Positions 9,120 through 19,796 of a DNA stretch of 45,900 nt are shown piece by piece (within the stretch, counting starts at the first letter, position 1; each line of letters begins with the position of its first letter). The position numbers were made by a program, and so were the translations under genes. Source of the DNA: Herbaspirillum autotrophicum. Its GTDB lineage: Bacteria > Pseudomonadota > Gammaproteobacteria > Burkholderiales > Burkholderiaceae_D. The DNA lies in assembly GCF_001189915.1 (NCBI RefSeq), contig NZ_LFLS01000042.1:1-45900 (forward strand), given 5' to 3'. The notes under the pieces were generated by a model. That model did no database searches and had not been told where the DNA came from. It saw nothing but the letters and a program-made list of their open reading frames with translations.

Positions 9120-10199
9120 TTACTTCCAAATGTTCCAGGGCGACTGGATCCAGATCGCGACCAGCACCAGACAGACCAGCGTCAGCGGAATGAACACTTT
9201 CCAGCCCAAGCGCATGATCTGGTCATAGCGATAGCGCGGGAACGAGGCACGCACCCAAATGAACAGGGAAACTACAAAGAAGGTCTTCAGACCGAGCCAG
9301 ATCCAGCCGGGAATAAAGTCCAGCAATTGCAACGGTGATGCCCAGCCGCCCAGGAACAGCAGCGATGCCAGCATCGAAATCAGAATCATGTTGGCGTATT
9401 CGGCCAGGAAGAAGATCGCGAACGACATGCCCGAGTATTCGATCATGTGACCGGCCACGATTTCCGATTCGCCTTCGACCACGTCAAACGGGTGACGGTT
9501 GGTTTCGGCAATGCCCGAGATGACGTAGATCACGAAGATCGGCAACAGCGACAACCAGTTCCATGACAGGAAATTGAGGCCGTGATCGAAGAAGTAACCC
9601 TTGCTCTGGCCCATGACGATTTCGGTCAGGTTCAGGCTGCCCGATACCATCAGCACCACCACCAGGCAGAAGCCCATGGCGATTTCGTAGGACACCATCT
9701 GCGCCGAGGCACGCATCGCGCCGAGGAACGCATACTTCGAGTTGGAGGCCCAGCCGGCGATGATCACGCCATAGACTTCCATCGAGGTAATCGCCATCAC
9801 GAACAGCAAACCTGCATTGATGTTGGCCAATACCGTTTCAGGGCCGAACGGAATCACCGCCCATGCCGCCAGTGCCGGCATGATGGTCATCACCGGCGCT
9901 ATATAGAACAGCACCTTGTTGGCGCGCGCCGGTGTAGTGACTTCCTTGAAGATCAGCTTCAGGGCATCGGCAATCGGTTGCAGCAAGCCGGCCGGACCGA
10001 CCCGGTTGGGGCCCATACGGACGTGCATCCAGCCGATCAGTTTACGTTCCCAGTAAGTCAGGTAAGCCACGCACAGCAACAGCGGCACCAGCACCACGAT
10101 GACCTTGAGCAGGTTCCAGACCAGACTCCAGACATACGGCCAGGCTGTTCCCAGATAGTTGGGGCCGACCGCGTTGATATTTGCAATCAGTTGATCCAT
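9120..10199 (-). CDS. nuoH: NADH-quinone oxidoreductase subunit H
   Basis: Eight-helix membrane subunit forming the quinone entrance with NuoB and NuoD, 359 residues. The family signatures [25 protein letters not shown] and the acidic loop with [16 protein letters not shown] are present. Its ATG shares one base with the nuoG stop (TAATG), a translational coupling. It couples quinone reduction to proton movement. Confidence 0.97.
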   Translation of the reverse strand: MDQLIANINAVGPNYLGTAWPYVWSLVWNLLKVIVVLVPLLLCVAYLTYWERKLIGWMHVRMGPNRVGPAGLLQPIADALKLIFKEVTTPARANKVLFYIAPVMTIMPALAAWAVIPFGPETVLANINAGLLFVMAITSMEVYGVIIAGWASNSKYAFLGAMRASAQMVSYEIAMGFCLVVVLMVSGSLNLTEIVMGQSKGYFFDHGLNFLSWNWLSLLPIFVIYVISGIAETNRHPFDVVEGESEIVAGHMIEYSGMSFAIFFLAEYANMILISMLASLLFLGGWASPLQLLDFIPGWIWLGLKTFFVVSLFIWVRASFPRYRYDQIMRLGWKVFIPLTLVCLVLVAIWIQSPWNIWK

Positions 10200-12526
10200 T
10201 ACGCTTTCTCCACCACGATTGCGCCAAACATGCCGCCCAGCTTGGCGGTCGATGCATGCGCCGCTGCCACTCGCACGACATTTTCCGGCAGACGGCCGTC
10301 AATGGCGGCGGTCAGCGAGGCACTGCCCTGTCCCTGACGGACGGTGACGCGGTCACCGGCAACGATACCCAGTTTTTGCGACAACGCTGCCGACAACCAT
10401 GCTTTCGGCGCCTGACCATCGAGCGTTTCCTGCAGCGGCGGCGAACGGCGCGCAATCGCATCGGTAAAGTGGATCGGTACATCGGTCACGCGTTCCAGCG
10501 CGCCGCTGGCGGTTTGCGCCACGGCTTGCGGTGCAGTCGCGGCATTGTTGTTCAAACGTGCGGCATGTGCAGCGTCAGTGCCGAGCACTTCACCGCGAAT
10601 CGCTTCCGAAGTGTCGTATTCAAAGTTTTGCAAACCGAGCAGATTGCCCAGTACGCGCAATACCTTCCAGCCCGGACGTGCATCAGCCAGCGGCTTGACG
10701 GTACCGTTGAAACTTTGGGCGCGGCCTTCGCAATTGACGAAGGTGCCGGAAGTTTCGGTAAATGGTGCAATCGGCAGCAACACGTCAGCGTAATCGGCGC
10801 CGTGTTTGTATGCCGACATCACGACCACCATTTCAGCCTGGTCCAGTGCTGCACGTGCTGCCTGTGGATCATAGCTGTCCAGCTCCGGTTCAGCGTTGAG
10901 CAACAGGTAAGCCTTGCGTGGCTGAGCGAATGCCTGCAATGCGTTGGCACCGTTGGCGCCCGGAATGGCGTTGGCCAGATAACCACCGACCGTGTTGCCG
11001 GCTTCGGTCAGATAACCGAATGTCGATTCGGTCTGTTGCGCGATCCATTGCGCTAAAGCGTGCAGTTGCGATGCTTGCGGATGTTGCGCGGCGGCGTTGC
11101 CGAGGAACACGCCACGTGCCGTACCGGACAGCAGGCTGGCAGCAGTTTGCGCAGCGGCATCCGATGGCTTGACGTTGTCAAAACCGGCCGGTGCTGCAAC
11201 GCCCCTGGCTTGCGCCACGGCGACAGCAACTTCGCCCAGTGCCGCCAGCCAGTTCGATGGTGCGGCAATGATCTTGTTGGCGATCGGCATCAGCATGTCG
11301 TCGTCAGTCGCATGCAGCAGGCTGATCTTGGCGCCGCTCTTGACTGACTGACGCAGACGCGCGGTCAGCAGCGGATGATCCTTGCGCAGGAACGAGCCGA
11401 CGATGAAGGCACGATTCAACTGGCCGAATTCGACAATCGACATGCCCAGCCATGGCGTGACCTGATGGTCCAGCGCGAAATCGGACTGGCGCAGACGGAA
11501 ATCGATATTTTCGGAACCGAGGCCGCGCACCACTTTTTGCAGCAGCGACAGTTCTTCCAGTGTCGAGTATGGTGTACCCAGTGCAGCAATCGCATCGGCG
11601 CCGTGTTCGTGGCGGATGTTGCGCAAACCGTGCGCGACATATTCCAGCGCAGTTTGCCAATCCACTTCCTGCCATTTGCCATCTTGCTTGAGCATCGGCT
11701 TGGTCAGACGCTCGGCGCTGTCCAGTGCTTCATAAGCAAAACGGTCTTTGTCGGAAATCCAGCATTCGTTGACCTGATCGTTTTCCAGCGGCAGGACGCG
11801 CATGACCTTGCCGTTCTTGACCTGCACCAGCAGATTGGAACCAATGCTGTCGTGCGGGCTTACCGACTTGCGACGCGACAGTTCCCAGGTGCGGGCGGCA
11901 TAACGGAACGGCTTCGATGTCAGTGCGCCGACCGGGCACAGATCGATCATGTTGCCGGACAGTTCGGAGTTGACGGTATTGCCGACGAAGGTGGTGATTT
12001 CGGAATGTTCACCGCGACCCAGCATGCCCAGCTCCATGACGCCGGCCACTTCCTGGCCGAAACGGACGCAACGGGTGCAGTGGATGCAGCGGTTCATCTC
12101 TTTCATCGAGATCAGCGGACCGACATCCTTGGGCGTGACCACGCGCTTTTCTTCTTCGTAGCGCGAAGAAGAACCGCCGTAACCGACTGCCAGATCCTGC
12201 AACTGACATTCACCGCCCTGATCGCAGATCGGGCAATCCAGCGGGTGATTGATCAGCAAAAATTCCATCACGCCTTTTTGCGCCTTGACTGCCTTGTCAC
12301 TGGCAGTACGCACGATCATGCCGGCACTGACCGGAGTGGCGCAGGCGGGCAAAGGCTTCGGCGCCTTTTCAACGTCGACCAGACACATGCGGCAGTTGGC
12401 CGCAATGGACAATTTCTTGTGATAGCAAAAATGCGGAATGTATGTGCCGAGCTTGTTGGCCGCATCCATGACCATGCTGCCCTCTTGCACTTCTACTTTT
12501 TTGCCGTCTATTTCAATTTCAACCAT
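10199..12526 (-). CDS. nuoG: NADH-quinone oxidoreductase subunit G
   Basis: Large iron-sulfur subunit of the peripheral arm, 775 residues. The N-terminal part carries the [2Fe-2S] N1b motif (CYHKK, CRMC, CATPV), the HxxxCxxC... [4Fe-4S] N5 region ([14 protein letters not shown]) and the N4 motif ([14 protein letters not shown]). The molybdopterin-oxidoreductase-like remainder is catalytically silent. After CPVGAL there is no extra CxxCxxxC set in the [10 protein letters not shown] region, so the N7 cluster known from E. coli appears absent, making this the short, mitochondria-like form. Confidence 0.96.
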   Translation of the reverse strand: MVEIEIDGKKVEVQEGSMVMDAANKLGTYIPHFCYHKKLSIAANCRMCLVDVEKAPKPLPACATPVSAGMIVRTASDKAVKAQKGVMEFLLINHPLDCPICDQGGECQLQDLAVGYGGSSSRYEEEKRVVTPKDVGPLISMKEMNRCIHCTRCVRFGQEVAGVMELGMLGRGEHSEITTFVGNTVNSELSGNMIDLCPVGALTSKPFRYAARTWELSRRKSVSPHDSIGSNLLVQVKNGKVMRVLPLENDQVNECWISDKDRFAYEALDSAERLTKPMLKQDGKWQEVDWQTALEYVAHGLRNIRHEHGADAIAALGTPYSTLEELSLLQKVVRGLGSENIDFRLRQSDFALDHQVTPWLGMSIVEFGQLNRAFIVGSFLRKDHPLLTARLRQSVKSGAKISLLHATDDDMLMPIANKIIAAPSNWLAALGEVAVAVAQARGVAAPAGFDNVKPSDAAAQTAASLLSGTARGVFLGNAAAQHPQASQLHALAQWIAQQTESTFGYLTEAGNTVGGYLANAIPGANGANALQAFAQPRKAYLLLNAEPELDSYDPQAARAALDQAEMVVVMSAYKHGADYADVLLPIAPFTETSGTFVNCEGRAQSFNGTVKPLADARPGWKVLRVLGNLLGLQNFEYDTSEAIRGEVLGTDAAHAARLNNNAATAPQAVAQTASGALERVTDVPIHFTDAIARRSPPLQETLDGQAPKAWLSAALSQKLGIVAGDRVTVRQGQGSASLTAAIDGRLPENVVRVAAAHASTAKLGGMFGAIVVEKA

Positions 12527-12610
12527 GGCTTTTTGCCCAAGCTAAGTATTCTTTTCTTAACAGCGCCCCGCTGACACCGAAGTGCATGGCGAAGCGCCCT
12601 GTCGCGCTGC

Positions 12611-13906
12611 TCAACTATAAGCTGGCACCAAGCAATGCTTGTGCTCGATGTGATACTCAAACTCTTCGCGATAATTCTTGATGAACGCACGCACCGGCAT
12701 TGCCGCGGCATCGCCCAGCGCGCAAATGGTGCGGCCCTGGATGTTGTCGGCGACCGAATTCAGCACATCCAGATCTTCCGGCTTGCCGTGACCGTTTTCA
12801 ATGCGCTCCACCATGCGGTACATCCAGCCGGTGCCTTCGCGGCATGGCGTGCACTGACCGCAGGATTCTTCGTAATAGAAATACGACAGACGCAGCAGCG
12901 ACTTGACCATGCAACGCGTTTCATCCATCACGATGACCGCGCCTGAACCCAGCATCGAACCGGCCTTGGCAATCGAATCGTAATCCATGTCGGTGTCCAT
13001 CATGACATCGCCGCGAATCACCGGTGCCGATGAACCGCCCGGGATCACGGCCTTGATCTTCTTGCCGCCGCGCATGCCGCCAGCCAGTTCCATCAGCTTG
13101 GCAAACGGTGTGCCGAGCGGAATCTCATAATTGCCGGGACGTTCAACGTCGCCGGAAATCGAGAAGATCTTGGTGCCGCCATTGTTCGGCTTGCCCAGAC
13201 CTGCATAGGCTGCGGCACCGATCTTGAAGATGAACGGTACGGCGGCAAAGGTCTCGGTGTTGTTGATCGTGGTCGGCTTGCCGTACAGACCAAAGCTGGC
13301 CGGGAACGGCGGTTTGAAGCGCGGCTGCCCTTTCTTGCCTTCCAGCGATTCCAGCAATGCGGTTTCCTCGCCACAGATGTATGCGCCATAACCATGGTGG
13401 GCATGCAACTGGAAATTGAAACCGGTACCAAGGATGTTGTCACCGAGGAAGCCGGCGGCGCGCGCCTCTTCCAGCGCCTCTTCGAAACGCAGATACGAAT
13501 CGAAAATTTCGCCGTGAATGTAGTTGTAGCCGACCGTGATGCCCATCGCGTAACCGCCGATGATCATGCCTTCGATCAATGCGTGCGGGTTGTAGCGGAT
13601 GATGTCGCGGTCCTTGAATGTACCCGGCTCGCCTTCATCGCTGTTGCAGACCAGATATTTCTGACCCGGGAACTGACGTGGCATGAAGCTCCACTTCAGG
13701 CCGGTCGGGAAACCTGCGCCGCCGCGACCGCGCAAGGACGAAGCCTTGAGCTCGGCAATGACTTGCTCCGGCGTGATGTTTTCCGACAGAATGCGTTTCA
13801 GGGATTCATAGCCGCCGCGCTTGACGTAATCGGCCAGATGCCAGTTCTGACCATCGAGGCCGGCCAGAATCAGTGGATTGATGTGACGATCGTGCAGACA
13901 GGTCAT
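12611..13906 (-). CDS. nuoF: NADH-quinone oxidoreductase subunit F, NADH/FMN site
   Basis: 431-residue flavoprotein that oxidises NADH. The glycine-rich FMN/NADH segment [13 protein letters not shown] lies at 60-72. Cluster N3 ligands are C349, C352, C355 (CGQCTPC) and C395 (RTICALGD). It overlaps the end of nuoE by ATGA and forms the NADH module with NuoE and NuoG. An 84-base gap separates it from nuoG. Confidence 0.97.
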   Translation of the reverse strand: MTCLHDRHINPLILAGLDGQNWHLADYVKRGGYESLKRILSENITPEQVIAELKASSLRGRGGAGFPTGLKWSFMPRQFPGQKYLVCNSDEGEPGTFKDRDIIRYNPHALIEGMIIGGYAMGITVGYNYIHGEIFDSYLRFEEALEEARAAGFLGDNILGTGFNFQLHAHHGYGAYICGEETALLESLEGKKGQPRFKPPFPASFGLYGKPTTINNTETFAAVPFIFKIGAAAYAGLGKPNNGGTKIFSISGDVERPGNYEIPLGTPFAKLMELAGGMRGGKKIKAVIPGGSSAPVIRGDVMMDTDMDYDSIAKAGSMLGSGAVIVMDETRCMVKSLLRLSYFYYEESCGQCTPCREGTGWMYRMVERIENGHGKPEDLDVLNSVADNIQGRTICALGDAAAMPVRAFIKNYREEFEYHIEHKHCLVPAYS

Positions 13907-14394
13907 TTCTTGAGTTCCTCCAGCAGCGCATCGATCTTGTCATTCGACATCCAGCTGCACATGCGCTTGTTGTTCACCAGCAGTACCGGTGCATCACCGC
14001 AAGCACCCATGCATTCGCCTTCAACGATCGTGAACTGACCGTCTGCCGTGGTTTCCTTGTAACCGACACCGAGCTTGTGCTGCAGATGTTCGGCTGCACG
14101 TCCGCCACCCGACAGCAGGCACGGCAGATTGGTACAGACCGTGATCTTGTGCTTGCCTTGCGGTTTGGTGTTGTACATGTTGTAAAAGGTGGCGACCTCT
14201 TGCACGGCAACTGCCGGCATGCCGATGTAATCAGCGAGTTCCTGCTGTACCTCGGCAGGCAACCAGCCTTTTTCATCCTGGGCAATGGCGAGCGCCGCCA
14301 TCACCGCAGACTGGCGCTGGTCTGCCGGATACTTCGCGAGTTCGCGATCAATTTTCTTTAGAGCTTCTTGACTTAACAGCATATCGTTGGCCAT
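13903..14394 (-). CDS. nuoE: NADH-quinone oxidoreductase subunit E, [2Fe-2S] N1a
   Basis: 163 residues. A helical N-terminal domain is followed by a thioredoxin-like domain whose cysteines C87, C92, C128 and C132 bind cluster N1a. The stop overlaps the nuoF start (ATGA), so the two are coupled. A strong hairpin lies in the gap on its 5' side, after nuoD. Confidence 0.96.
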   Translation of the reverse strand: MANDMLLSQEALKKIDRELAKYPADQRQSAVMAALAIAQDEKGWLPAEVQQELADYIGMPAVAVQEVATFYNMYNTKPQGKHKITVCTNLPCLLSGGGRAAEHLQHKLGVGYKETTADGQFTIVEGECMGACGDAPVLLVNNKRMCSWMSNDKIDALLEELKK

Positions 14395-14432
14395 CCGTGC
14401 GCATCGTTCTGCGCGGGGTTGTTGAACACTTC

Positions 14433-14452
14433 CGCCGGCTCTGAAGCCGGCG
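14433..14452 (-). other. Hairpin in nuoD-nuoE gap
   Basis: CGCCGGCT (14433-14440) and AGCCGGCG (14445-14452) make a perfect eight-pair stem with a four-base loop in the 68-base gap between nuoD and nuoE. No U-run follows on the minus strand, so it is not a classic terminator. Confidence 0.55.
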
Positions 14453-14462
14453 TGATATTCAG

Positions 14463-15716
14463 TTATCGGTCGATTTCACCAAACACAATATCTTGCGTGC
14501 CGATGATGGTAACCGCATCGGCAATCATGTGGCCTTTGGCCATTTCGTTGAGGCTCGCCAGATGCGCGAACCCCGGTGCACGAATCTTGAGACGGTATGG
14601 CTTGTTGGCGCCGTCCGACACCAGATAGATGCCGAACTCGCCCTTCGGATGCTCGACTGCCACATACGCTTCGCCCGGCGGCACATGGAAACCTTCCGTG
14701 AACAACTTGAAATGGTGAATCAAGTCTTCCATGTTGGTTTTCATGTCCACGCGCGGCGGCGGCGCAATCTTGTGGTTGTCGATGATCACCGGACCGGGAT
14801 TGTTGCGCAGCCACTCGACGCATTGCTTGATGATGCGGTTGGACTGACGCATTTCTTCCACGCGCACCAGATAACGGTCGTAGCTGTCGCCGTTCTTGCC
14901 GACCGGGATATCGAAGTCCAGCAAATCGTACACTTCGTACGGCTGCTTCTTGCGCAAATCCCATTCGATGCCCGAACCGCGCAGCATGGCGCCGCTGAAG
15001 CCCATGGCCAATGCACGTTCCGGCGATACCACACCGACCCCGACCAGACGCTGTTTCCAGATCCGGTTATCCGTCAGCAGGGTTTCGTATTCGTCAACAT
15101 AGCGCGGGAAACGATTGGTGAAGTCTTCGATGAAATCGAGCAGCGAGCCCTGACGATTTTCATTGAGTTCCTTGATCGCCTTGTCATTGCGGACAATCGA
15201 TGCCTTGTATTGCGGCATGCGGTCTGGCAGATCACGATAGACGCCACCCGGACGGTAGTAGGCAGCGTGCATGCGCGCGCCCGATACCGCTTCGTAGCAA
15301 TCCATCAGATCTTCACGTTCGCGGAAGGCATACAGCAGCACGCCCATGGCGCCAACGTCCAGACCATGCGCGCCGATCCACATCAGGTGGTTCAGCAAAC
15401 GCGTGATTTCATCGAACATGACGCGGATGTACTGGGCACGCAGCGGCACTTCAATACCGAGCAGCTTTTCAATCGCGAGCACATAGGCATGCTCGTTGCA
15501 CATCATCGACACGTAGTCGAGACGGTCCATGTAAGGAACCGATTGCAGGTAAGTCTTTTGCTCCGCGAGCTTTTCAGTGGCGCGATGCAACAGGCCGATG
15601 TGCGGATCGGCGCGCTGAATCACTTCGCCGTCGAGCTCAAGCACCAGACGCAACACACCGTGCGCGGCCGGATGCTGAGGACCGAAGTTGAGGGTGTAAT
15701 TCTTGATTTCAGCCAT
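14463..15716 (-). CDS. nuoD: NADH-quinone oxidoreductase subunit D
   Basis: 49-kDa-type subunit, 417 residues, which lines the quinone-binding cavity opposite NuoB. The N-terminal [21 protein letters not shown] and [13 protein letters not shown] segments are the hallmark of the family and of related hydrogenase large subunits, without the metal-binding cysteines. The start overlaps the nuoC stop by one base (TAATG). It is a separate protein here rather than fused to NuoC as in enterobacteria. Confidence 0.98.
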   Translation of the reverse strand: MAEIKNYTLNFGPQHPAAHGVLRLVLELDGEVIQRADPHIGLLHRATEKLAEQKTYLQSVPYMDRLDYVSMMCNEHAYVLAIEKLLGIEVPLRAQYIRVMFDEITRLLNHLMWIGAHGLDVGAMGVLLYAFREREDLMDCYEAVSGARMHAAYYRPGGVYRDLPDRMPQYKASIVRNDKAIKELNENRQGSLLDFIEDFTNRFPRYVDEYETLLTDNRIWKQRLVGVGVVSPERALAMGFSGAMLRGSGIEWDLRKKQPYEVYDLLDFDIPVGKNGDSYDRYLVRVEEMRQSNRIIKQCVEWLRNNPGPVIIDNHKIAPPPRVDMKTNMEDLIHHFKLFTEGFHVPPGEAYVAVEHPKGEFGIYLVSDGANKPYRLKIRAPGFAHLASLNEMAKGHMIADAVTIIGTQDIVFGEIDR

Positions 15717-16312
15717 TATTTGATCCCGTAATTTTCTTCACGAATAATCCGCGGCGTAATTTCGCGCGGCTCGATCGTTACGGGTTGATAAATCACGCGT
15801 TTCTGTTCGGCGTCGTAACGCATTTCGACGTAGCCGGAGACAGGAAAATCCTTGCGGAACGGATGACCGATAAAACCGTAATCGGTCAGAATGCGGCGCA
15901 AGTCGTCATGGCCGCCGAACAGGATGCCGAAGAAGTCGAACGCTTCGCGCTCATACCAGTTGGCAGCCGACCAGATGCCGGTCACCGAAGCCACCAGCGG
16001 CAAATCGTCATCTTCCGCGAACACGCGCACACGCACGCGCCAGTTGTGATGAATCGACAGCAGATGCGAGACGACAGCGAAACGCTTGCCATCCCAGACA
16101 CCATCGCCGTAGGTTGAATAATCGACACCGCACAGATCCATGATCTGTTCGAAACGGGTATCTGCATGATCCCGCAGGACCCGCATGGCCGACAGGTAAT
16201 CACCGGCCTTGACCACGATCGTGACCTCGCCGAGCGCCACCGTCAGGTTCTGAAGATACCCTCCAAGCGCATTACGCAAGGCAGCTTCGAGAGTTTCCAA
16301 TTTTGTTGTCAT
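15716..16312 (-). CDS. nuoC: NADH-quinone oxidoreductase subunit C
   Basis: 30-kDa-type subunit, 198 residues, cytoplasmic, structural. The signature ending in [24 protein letters not shown] with the following [13 protein letters not shown] is clear. It contacts NuoD and NuoB. The gap to nuoB is nine bases, and the stop overlaps the nuoD start, so translation is coupled through the pair. Confidence 0.97.
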   Translation of the reverse strand: MTTKLETLEAALRNALGGYLQNLTVALGEVTIVVKAGDYLSAMRVLRDHADTRFEQIMDLCGVDYSTYGDGVWDGKRFAVVSHLLSIHHNWRVRVRVFAEDDDLPLVASVTGIWSAANWYEREAFDFFGILFGGHDDLRRILTDYGFIGHPFRKDFPVSGYVEMRYDAEQKRVIYQPVTIEPREITPRIIREENYGIK

Positions 16313-16321
16313 GCTTCCCTC

Positions 16322-16798
16322 TTAGCGCGCAATGGTATTGGTGCGCTTGATCTTGTTCTGCAACTGGATCACACCGTACAACAGCGCTTCGGCAGTCGGC
16401 GGGCAACCCGGCACATAAACATCAACCGGCACGATGCGATCGCAACCGCGCACCACAGAATAGGAATAATGATAATAACCGCCGCCGTTGGCACAGGATC
16501 CCATCGAGATCACCCAACGGGGTTCGGCCATCTGATCGTAGACCTTGCGCAGCGCCGGCGCCATCTTGTTGCACAGCGTGCCGGCAACAATCATGACATC
16601 GGATTGACGCGGCGACGGCCGGAACATGATGCCGAAGCGGTCCAGATCGTAACGCGAAGCACCTACGTGCATCATTTCGACTGCACAGCAGGCCAGTCCA
16701 AAGGTCATCGGCCACATGGAACCGGTACGGGTCCAGTTGATTACCTTATCGAGCGAGGTGGTGACGAACCCCTCATTTAATACGCCTTCAATTGACAT
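16322..16798 (-). CDS. nuoB: NADH-quinone oxidoreductase subunit B, cluster N2
   Basis: 158 residues. Carries the terminal [4Fe-4S] cluster N2 that reduces ubiquinone; ligands are the adjacent C37-C38, C102 and C132 (YVPGCPP). The family signature from [11 protein letters not shown] to [14 protein letters not shown] is intact. It begins three bases after the nuoA stop. Confidence 0.98.
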   Translation of the reverse strand: MSIEGVLNEGFVTTSLDKVINWTRTGSMWPMTFGLACCAVEMMHVGASRYDLDRFGIMFRPSPRQSDVMIVAGTLCNKMAPALRKVYDQMAEPRWVISMGSCANGGGYYHYSYSVVRGCDRIVPVDVYVPGCPPTAEALLYGVIQLQNKIKRTNTIAR

Positions 16799-16801
16799 GG
16801 C

Positions 16802-17161
16802 TTACTCCCAATCCAGGGCACCCTTTTTCCAGATGTACCAAAATCCGACCACAAATTCAGCGATGAAAACCATCATCGTGATGAAGCCAGCCCATCCCAG
16901 GTCGCGCATTGCAACGCCCCATGGGAAGAAAAACGCAGTTTCCAGATCGAACAGGATAAACAGGATGGCGACGAGATAATAACGCACGTCGAACTTCATC
17001 CGGGCGTCTTCAAACGCTTCAAATCCACATTCGTAGGGAGAGGTCTTTTGCGCATCGGGCCTGTGCGGACCGAGCAAGCGACCTAATAACTGGGGAGCGG
17101 CACCGACGACGATGCCGATAAGAATAAACAACAGGACGGGAAAGTAATTTTCGAGGTTCAC
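16802..17161 (-). CDS. nuoA: NADH-quinone oxidoreductase subunit A
   Basis: First gene of the complex I operon. Three transmembrane helices with the conserved loop [20 protein letters not shown], which includes the redox-sensitive quinone-site cysteine. The frame is open to 17230, but the GTG at 17161 (read as [12 protein letters not shown]) gives 119 residues, the length usual in this group, and places a promoter-sized space upstream. A Fur-box-like sequence lies 30-48 bases ahead of this start. Confidence 0.95.
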   Translation of the reverse strand: MNLENYFPVLLFILIGIVVGAAPQLLGRLLGPHRPDAQKTSPYECGFEAFEDARMKFDVRYYLVAILFILFDLETAFFFPWGVAMRDLGWAGFITMMVFIAEFVVGFWYIWKKGALDWE

Positions 17162-17190
17162 GATTATGCGCAGGTATGTTGAACAATTAG

Positions 17191-17209
17191 CGGAATGATT
17201 CTCAATATC
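17191..17209 (-). promoter_or_regulatory. Fur-box-like site upstream of nuoA
   Basis: Read on the minus strand, GATATTGAGAATCATTCCG matches the 19-base Fur consensus GATAATGATAATCATTATC at 14 positions; its TGAGAATCATT core is typical of known Fur boxes. It lies 30-48 bases upstream of the nuoA GTG and overlaps a possible -35 (TTGATA). Regulation by iron would suit an operon that encodes about nine Fe-S clusters. Binding is inferred only. Confidence 0.4.
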
Positions 17210-17229
17210 AAACAGCAATTTCCTCGGCA

Positions 17230-17267
17230 AAAAGCCAGCTCAGGCTTGTCGCCCTTTGCTGGCTTTT
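17230..17267 (-). terminator. Terminator between tRNA-Leu and nuoA
   Basis: AAAAGCCAGC (17230-17239) and GCTGGCTTTT (17258-17267) form a ten-pair stem around an 18-base loop. On the minus strand it ends in a T-run, so it should stop tRNA-Leu transcripts before the nuo operon. The nuo promoter is then expected between it and 17161. Confidence 0.75.
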
Positions 17268-17279
17268 CTCTGTATTTCA

Positions 17280-17364
17280 TGGTGCCGACGACGAGACTCG
17301 AACTCGTACAGCTTTCGCCACTACCCCCTCAAGATAGCGTGTCTACCAATTTCACCACGTCGGC
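17280..17364 (-). tRNA. tRNA-Leu (anticodon GAG)
   Basis: An 85-base class II tRNA on the minus strand with the CCA end encoded (17280-17282). The acceptor stem GCCGACG pairs with CGTCGGC, and the T-arm GAGTTCGAGTC is standard. The anticodon stem CUAUC/GGUAG encloses UUGAGGG, giving anticodon GAG for CUC/CUU codons. A short variable arm stem (GUGGCGAAAGCUG region) supports tRNA-Leu. It resembles E. coli leuU closely. Confidence 0.97.
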
Positions 17365-17375
17365 CTGAGACTGCA

Positions 17376-17405
17376 ATTGTAACCTGATTTGATGCTCTTG
17401 TTCAA
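17376..17405 (-). promoter_or_regulatory. Predicted sigma-70 promoter of tRNA-Leu
   Basis: On the minus strand TTGAAC (17400-17405) and TACAAT (17376-17381) are 18 bases apart and end about 11 bases before the tRNA 5' end. Spacing and hexamers fit a housekeeping promoter. Confidence 0.6.
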
Positions 17406-17481
17406 TGCACAATCGCATTAAAACTTAACAAACTGCATTAACTTTTCGATTGTTACGGACTACGTAAAAAGCTGTTTCAGA

Positions 17482-17871
17482 TTACTTTGGAATCTGACTG
17501 GATTTATCCGCCGGATTCGCTGGCGCAACAGGTGCAGTTGCTGCCGGTGTTGTGGTTGCCGGCGCTGTCGACGAAGGGATCGCAGCGGCCGGCGCCGGCA
17601 GACTGTCCATCACGCCGCCGCTTTGCGACACATGATGATTGCCGATGAAGGCCAGAGCCAGTGTTGCAGCAAAAAATACTGCTGCCGCCACACCGGTCGA
17701 CTTCGACAAGAAGTTGGAAGAACCGGTCGCACCGAACAAACTACCCGAGGCGCCCGAACCGAAAGCAGCGCCCATGTCAGCGCCTTTGCCGTGCTGCAGC
17801 AGTACGAGACCAATAATTGTCAGCGCAGCCAGCACTTGAAGGACGACAATGGCAGTAAAAAATGTATTCAT
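17482..17871 (-). CDS. secG: Preprotein translocase subunit SecG
   Basis: 129 residues. Two membrane helices (about 3-24 and 55-76) flank the conserved loop LLQHGKGADMGAAFGSGASGSLFG, the SecG hallmark. It assists SecYE protein export in the inner membrane. The Ala/Pro/Thr-rich C-terminal tail (about residues 88-129) is longer than in E. coli and typical of betaproteobacteria. It follows tpiA by 30 bases and is probably cotranscribed with it. Confidence 0.95.
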   Translation of the reverse strand: MNTFFTAIVVLQVLAALTIIGLVLLQHGKGADMGAAFGSGASGSLFGATGSSNFLSKSTGVAAAVFFAATLALAFIGNHHVSQSGGVMDSLPAPAAAIPSSTAPATTTPAATAPVAPANPADKSSQIPK

Positions 17872-17901
17872 TTAACAATTTCCAATCTTGGATAATTCCA
17901 G

Positions 17902-18660
17902 TCAGTTACTTTGAGCGGCCTGAACAATTGCCAGGAAATCCGCTGCTTTTAATGCCGCACCACCTATGAGGCCACCATCAATATCCGCCATGGCCAGCAA
18001 TTCTTTTGCATTATCGGGCTTCATGCTGCCACCGTACAGAATGCGCACCTTGGTCGCAGCTTCGACACTCTTGAGCGCCAGCCGGGCACGCAGCATGGCA
18101 TGCACATCTTGCGCCATTTCCGGCGTTGCCGTCTTGCCGGTGCCAATTGCCCAGACCGGTTCGTAAGCGACCACGATTGCTTCCACCTGCCCCGCCTCCA
18201 GCGCTGCCAGCACCACATCCAGCTGACCGCCAACCACCGCATTGGTCTGAGCAGCTTCACGTTGCGCCAGCGTTTCGCCGACACAGACAATCGGCGTCAA
18301 TCCGGACTTCAAGGCCGCTGCCGTCTTGGCCGCAACCTGCGCATCCGTTTCGCCGTGATAAGCGCGACGCTCGGAATGGCCGACGATGACATACTTGCAA
18401 GCAAATTCAGCCAGCATCGCTGCCGACACCTCACCGGTATAAGCACCAGCCGCATGCGCAGATACATCTTGCGCACCGAGTCCGATGGCAGAACCGCTGA
18501 CTGCTGCCTGCACCTGCGCCAGATACGGCGCCGGCACACAAGTCGCGACATCGACATTGCCTTCAGCGGCCAGACCGGCCTTGACAGCGGAGATCAGCGC
18601 CGCGTTCGAGGCCAGATCGCCATTCATTTTCCAATTACCAGCAACAAATTTACGGCGCAT
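17902..18660 (-). CDS. tpiA: Triose-phosphate isomerase
   Basis: 252 residues, cytoplasmic TIM barrel that interconverts glyceraldehyde 3-phosphate and dihydroxyacetone phosphate. Active-site residues are K11 (GNWKMN), H95 (VGHSERR) and E167 ([11 protein letters not shown]); the phosphate-binding YGGSM motif follows. The ATG at 18660 gives the standard length. The tpiA-secG-tRNA-nuo order is characteristic of the betaproteobacteria. Confidence 0.98.
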   Translation of the reverse strand: MRRKFVAGNWKMNGDLASNAALISAVKAGLAAEGNVDVATCVPAPYLAQVQAAVSGSAIGLGAQDVSAHAAGAYTGEVSAAMLAEFACKYVIVGHSERRAYHGETDAQVAAKTAAALKSGLTPIVCVGETLAQREAAQTNAVVGGQLDVVLAALEAGQVEAIVVAYEPVWAIGTGKTATPEMAQDVHAMLRARLALKSVEAATKVRILYGGSMKPDNAKELLAMADIDGGLIGGAALKAADFLAIVQAAQSN

Positions 18661-18745
18661 ATGAGTGTAGGTTTTTCAATAACCCCGCATTCTATCCCGC
18701 CGAAGCAAAGCCGGTCAAACCAATGACCCCCACTTATTTGCGCAA

Positions 18746-19723
18746 TTACAGTTCCAGCATGATCTTTCCGACATGTGCGCTCGATTCCATCAATGCATGC
18801 GCCTGCGCCGCCTGTGCCAACGGAAAGGTCTGATAAATCACCGGCTTGATCTTGCCACCGGCCAGCAATGGCCAGACCCGTTGCTGCAATTGCCGTGCAA
18901 TCGCCGCCTTGAATGCCACCGAACGCGGCCGCAAGGTCGATGCCGTCACTGTCAGACGACGCCGCAACAGTTGCCCCATATCCAGTTCAGCCTTGGCACC
19001 GCCGAGCAAGGCGATGATCACCAGCCGGCCGTCGTCGGCCAGGCTGCGGATCTCGCGCGGCAGGTAATCGCCGGCGACCATATCCAGAATCACATTGACG
19101 CCCTTGCCATCGGTGGCGGCCTTGACCTCTTTTTCAAAATCGGCGGTACGATAATTGATCGCCAGTTCGGCGCCCAACTCTTCGCACGCACGACACTTGT
19201 CGTCACTGCCGGCAGTGGCAAAGACCCGATGCCCCATGCTGGCGGCAATCTGAATCGCCGTGACGCCGATACCGGAAGTGCCGCCCTGCACCAGCAAGGT
19301 CTCACCCGCAGCCAGTTGCACGCGATCAAAAACGTTGCTCCACACCGTGAAATAGTTTTCCGGCAAGGACGCCGCCTGCAACGGCGTCAATCCGGCCGGC
19401 ACCGGCAAGCATTGCGCCAGCGGCGCGGCGCAGTATTCGGCATAACCGCCTCCCTGCACCAGCGCACACACCAGATCGCCGCGCTTGAAGGCACTGCCGC
19501 TCAAATCGCCATCCACAATTTCGCCGGCAACTTCCAGACCCGGCAAATCTGAAGCGCCCGGCGGCGCGGCATAGTTTCCCATACGCTGAAACACGTCCGG
19601 CCGGTTGATGCCAGCGGCATGCACCTTGATCAACACTTCTCCGGCCTGCAACTGCGGCATTGGCCGCTCGCACAATTGCAACACTTCGGGGCCGCCAAAC
19701 TGACTGATTTCTATCGCTCGCAT
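18746..19723 (-). CDS. NAD(P)H-quinone oxidoreductase, PIG3-like MDR family
   Basis: Medium-chain dehydrogenase/reductase without structural or catalytic zinc ligands, 325 residues from the ATG at 19723 (MRAIEISQFGG). The dinucleotide motif QGGTSGIG lies at 146-153. The N-terminal GroES-like domain with VHAAGINRPDVFQRMGNY is typical of the quinone oxidoreductase/PIG3 group, which reduces quinones or enals with NADPH in the cytoplasm. It lies upstream of tpiA on the same strand with an 85-base gap, so linkage is uncertain. The physiological substrate is unknown. Confidence 0.85.
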   Translation of the reverse strand: MRAIEISQFGGPEVLQLCERPMPQLQAGEVLIKVHAAGINRPDVFQRMGNYAAPPGASDLPGLEVAGEIVDGDLSGSAFKRGDLVCALVQGGGYAEYCAAPLAQCLPVPAGLTPLQAASLPENYFTVWSNVFDRVQLAAGETLLVQGGTSGIGVTAIQIAASMGHRVFATAGSDDKCRACEELGAELAINYRTADFEKEVKAATDGKGVNVILDMVAGDYLPREIRSLADDGRLVIIALLGGAKAELDMGQLLRRRLTVTASTLRPRSVAFKAAIARQLQQRVWPLLAGGKIKPVIYQTFPLAQAAQAHALMESSAHVGKIMLEL

Positions 19724-19796
19724 ATTGTTCAACCTTTATGTTCTTGCCAATTAACTGAATGCCGGACCAGCCAACGGGACTGGCTCCGCGCCATGA

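Noticed and set aside
17365..17481. Second tRNA or small RNA beside tRNA-Leu
   Set aside because: Apart from the promoter, the sequence is AT-rich with no cloverleaf or stable hairpin.
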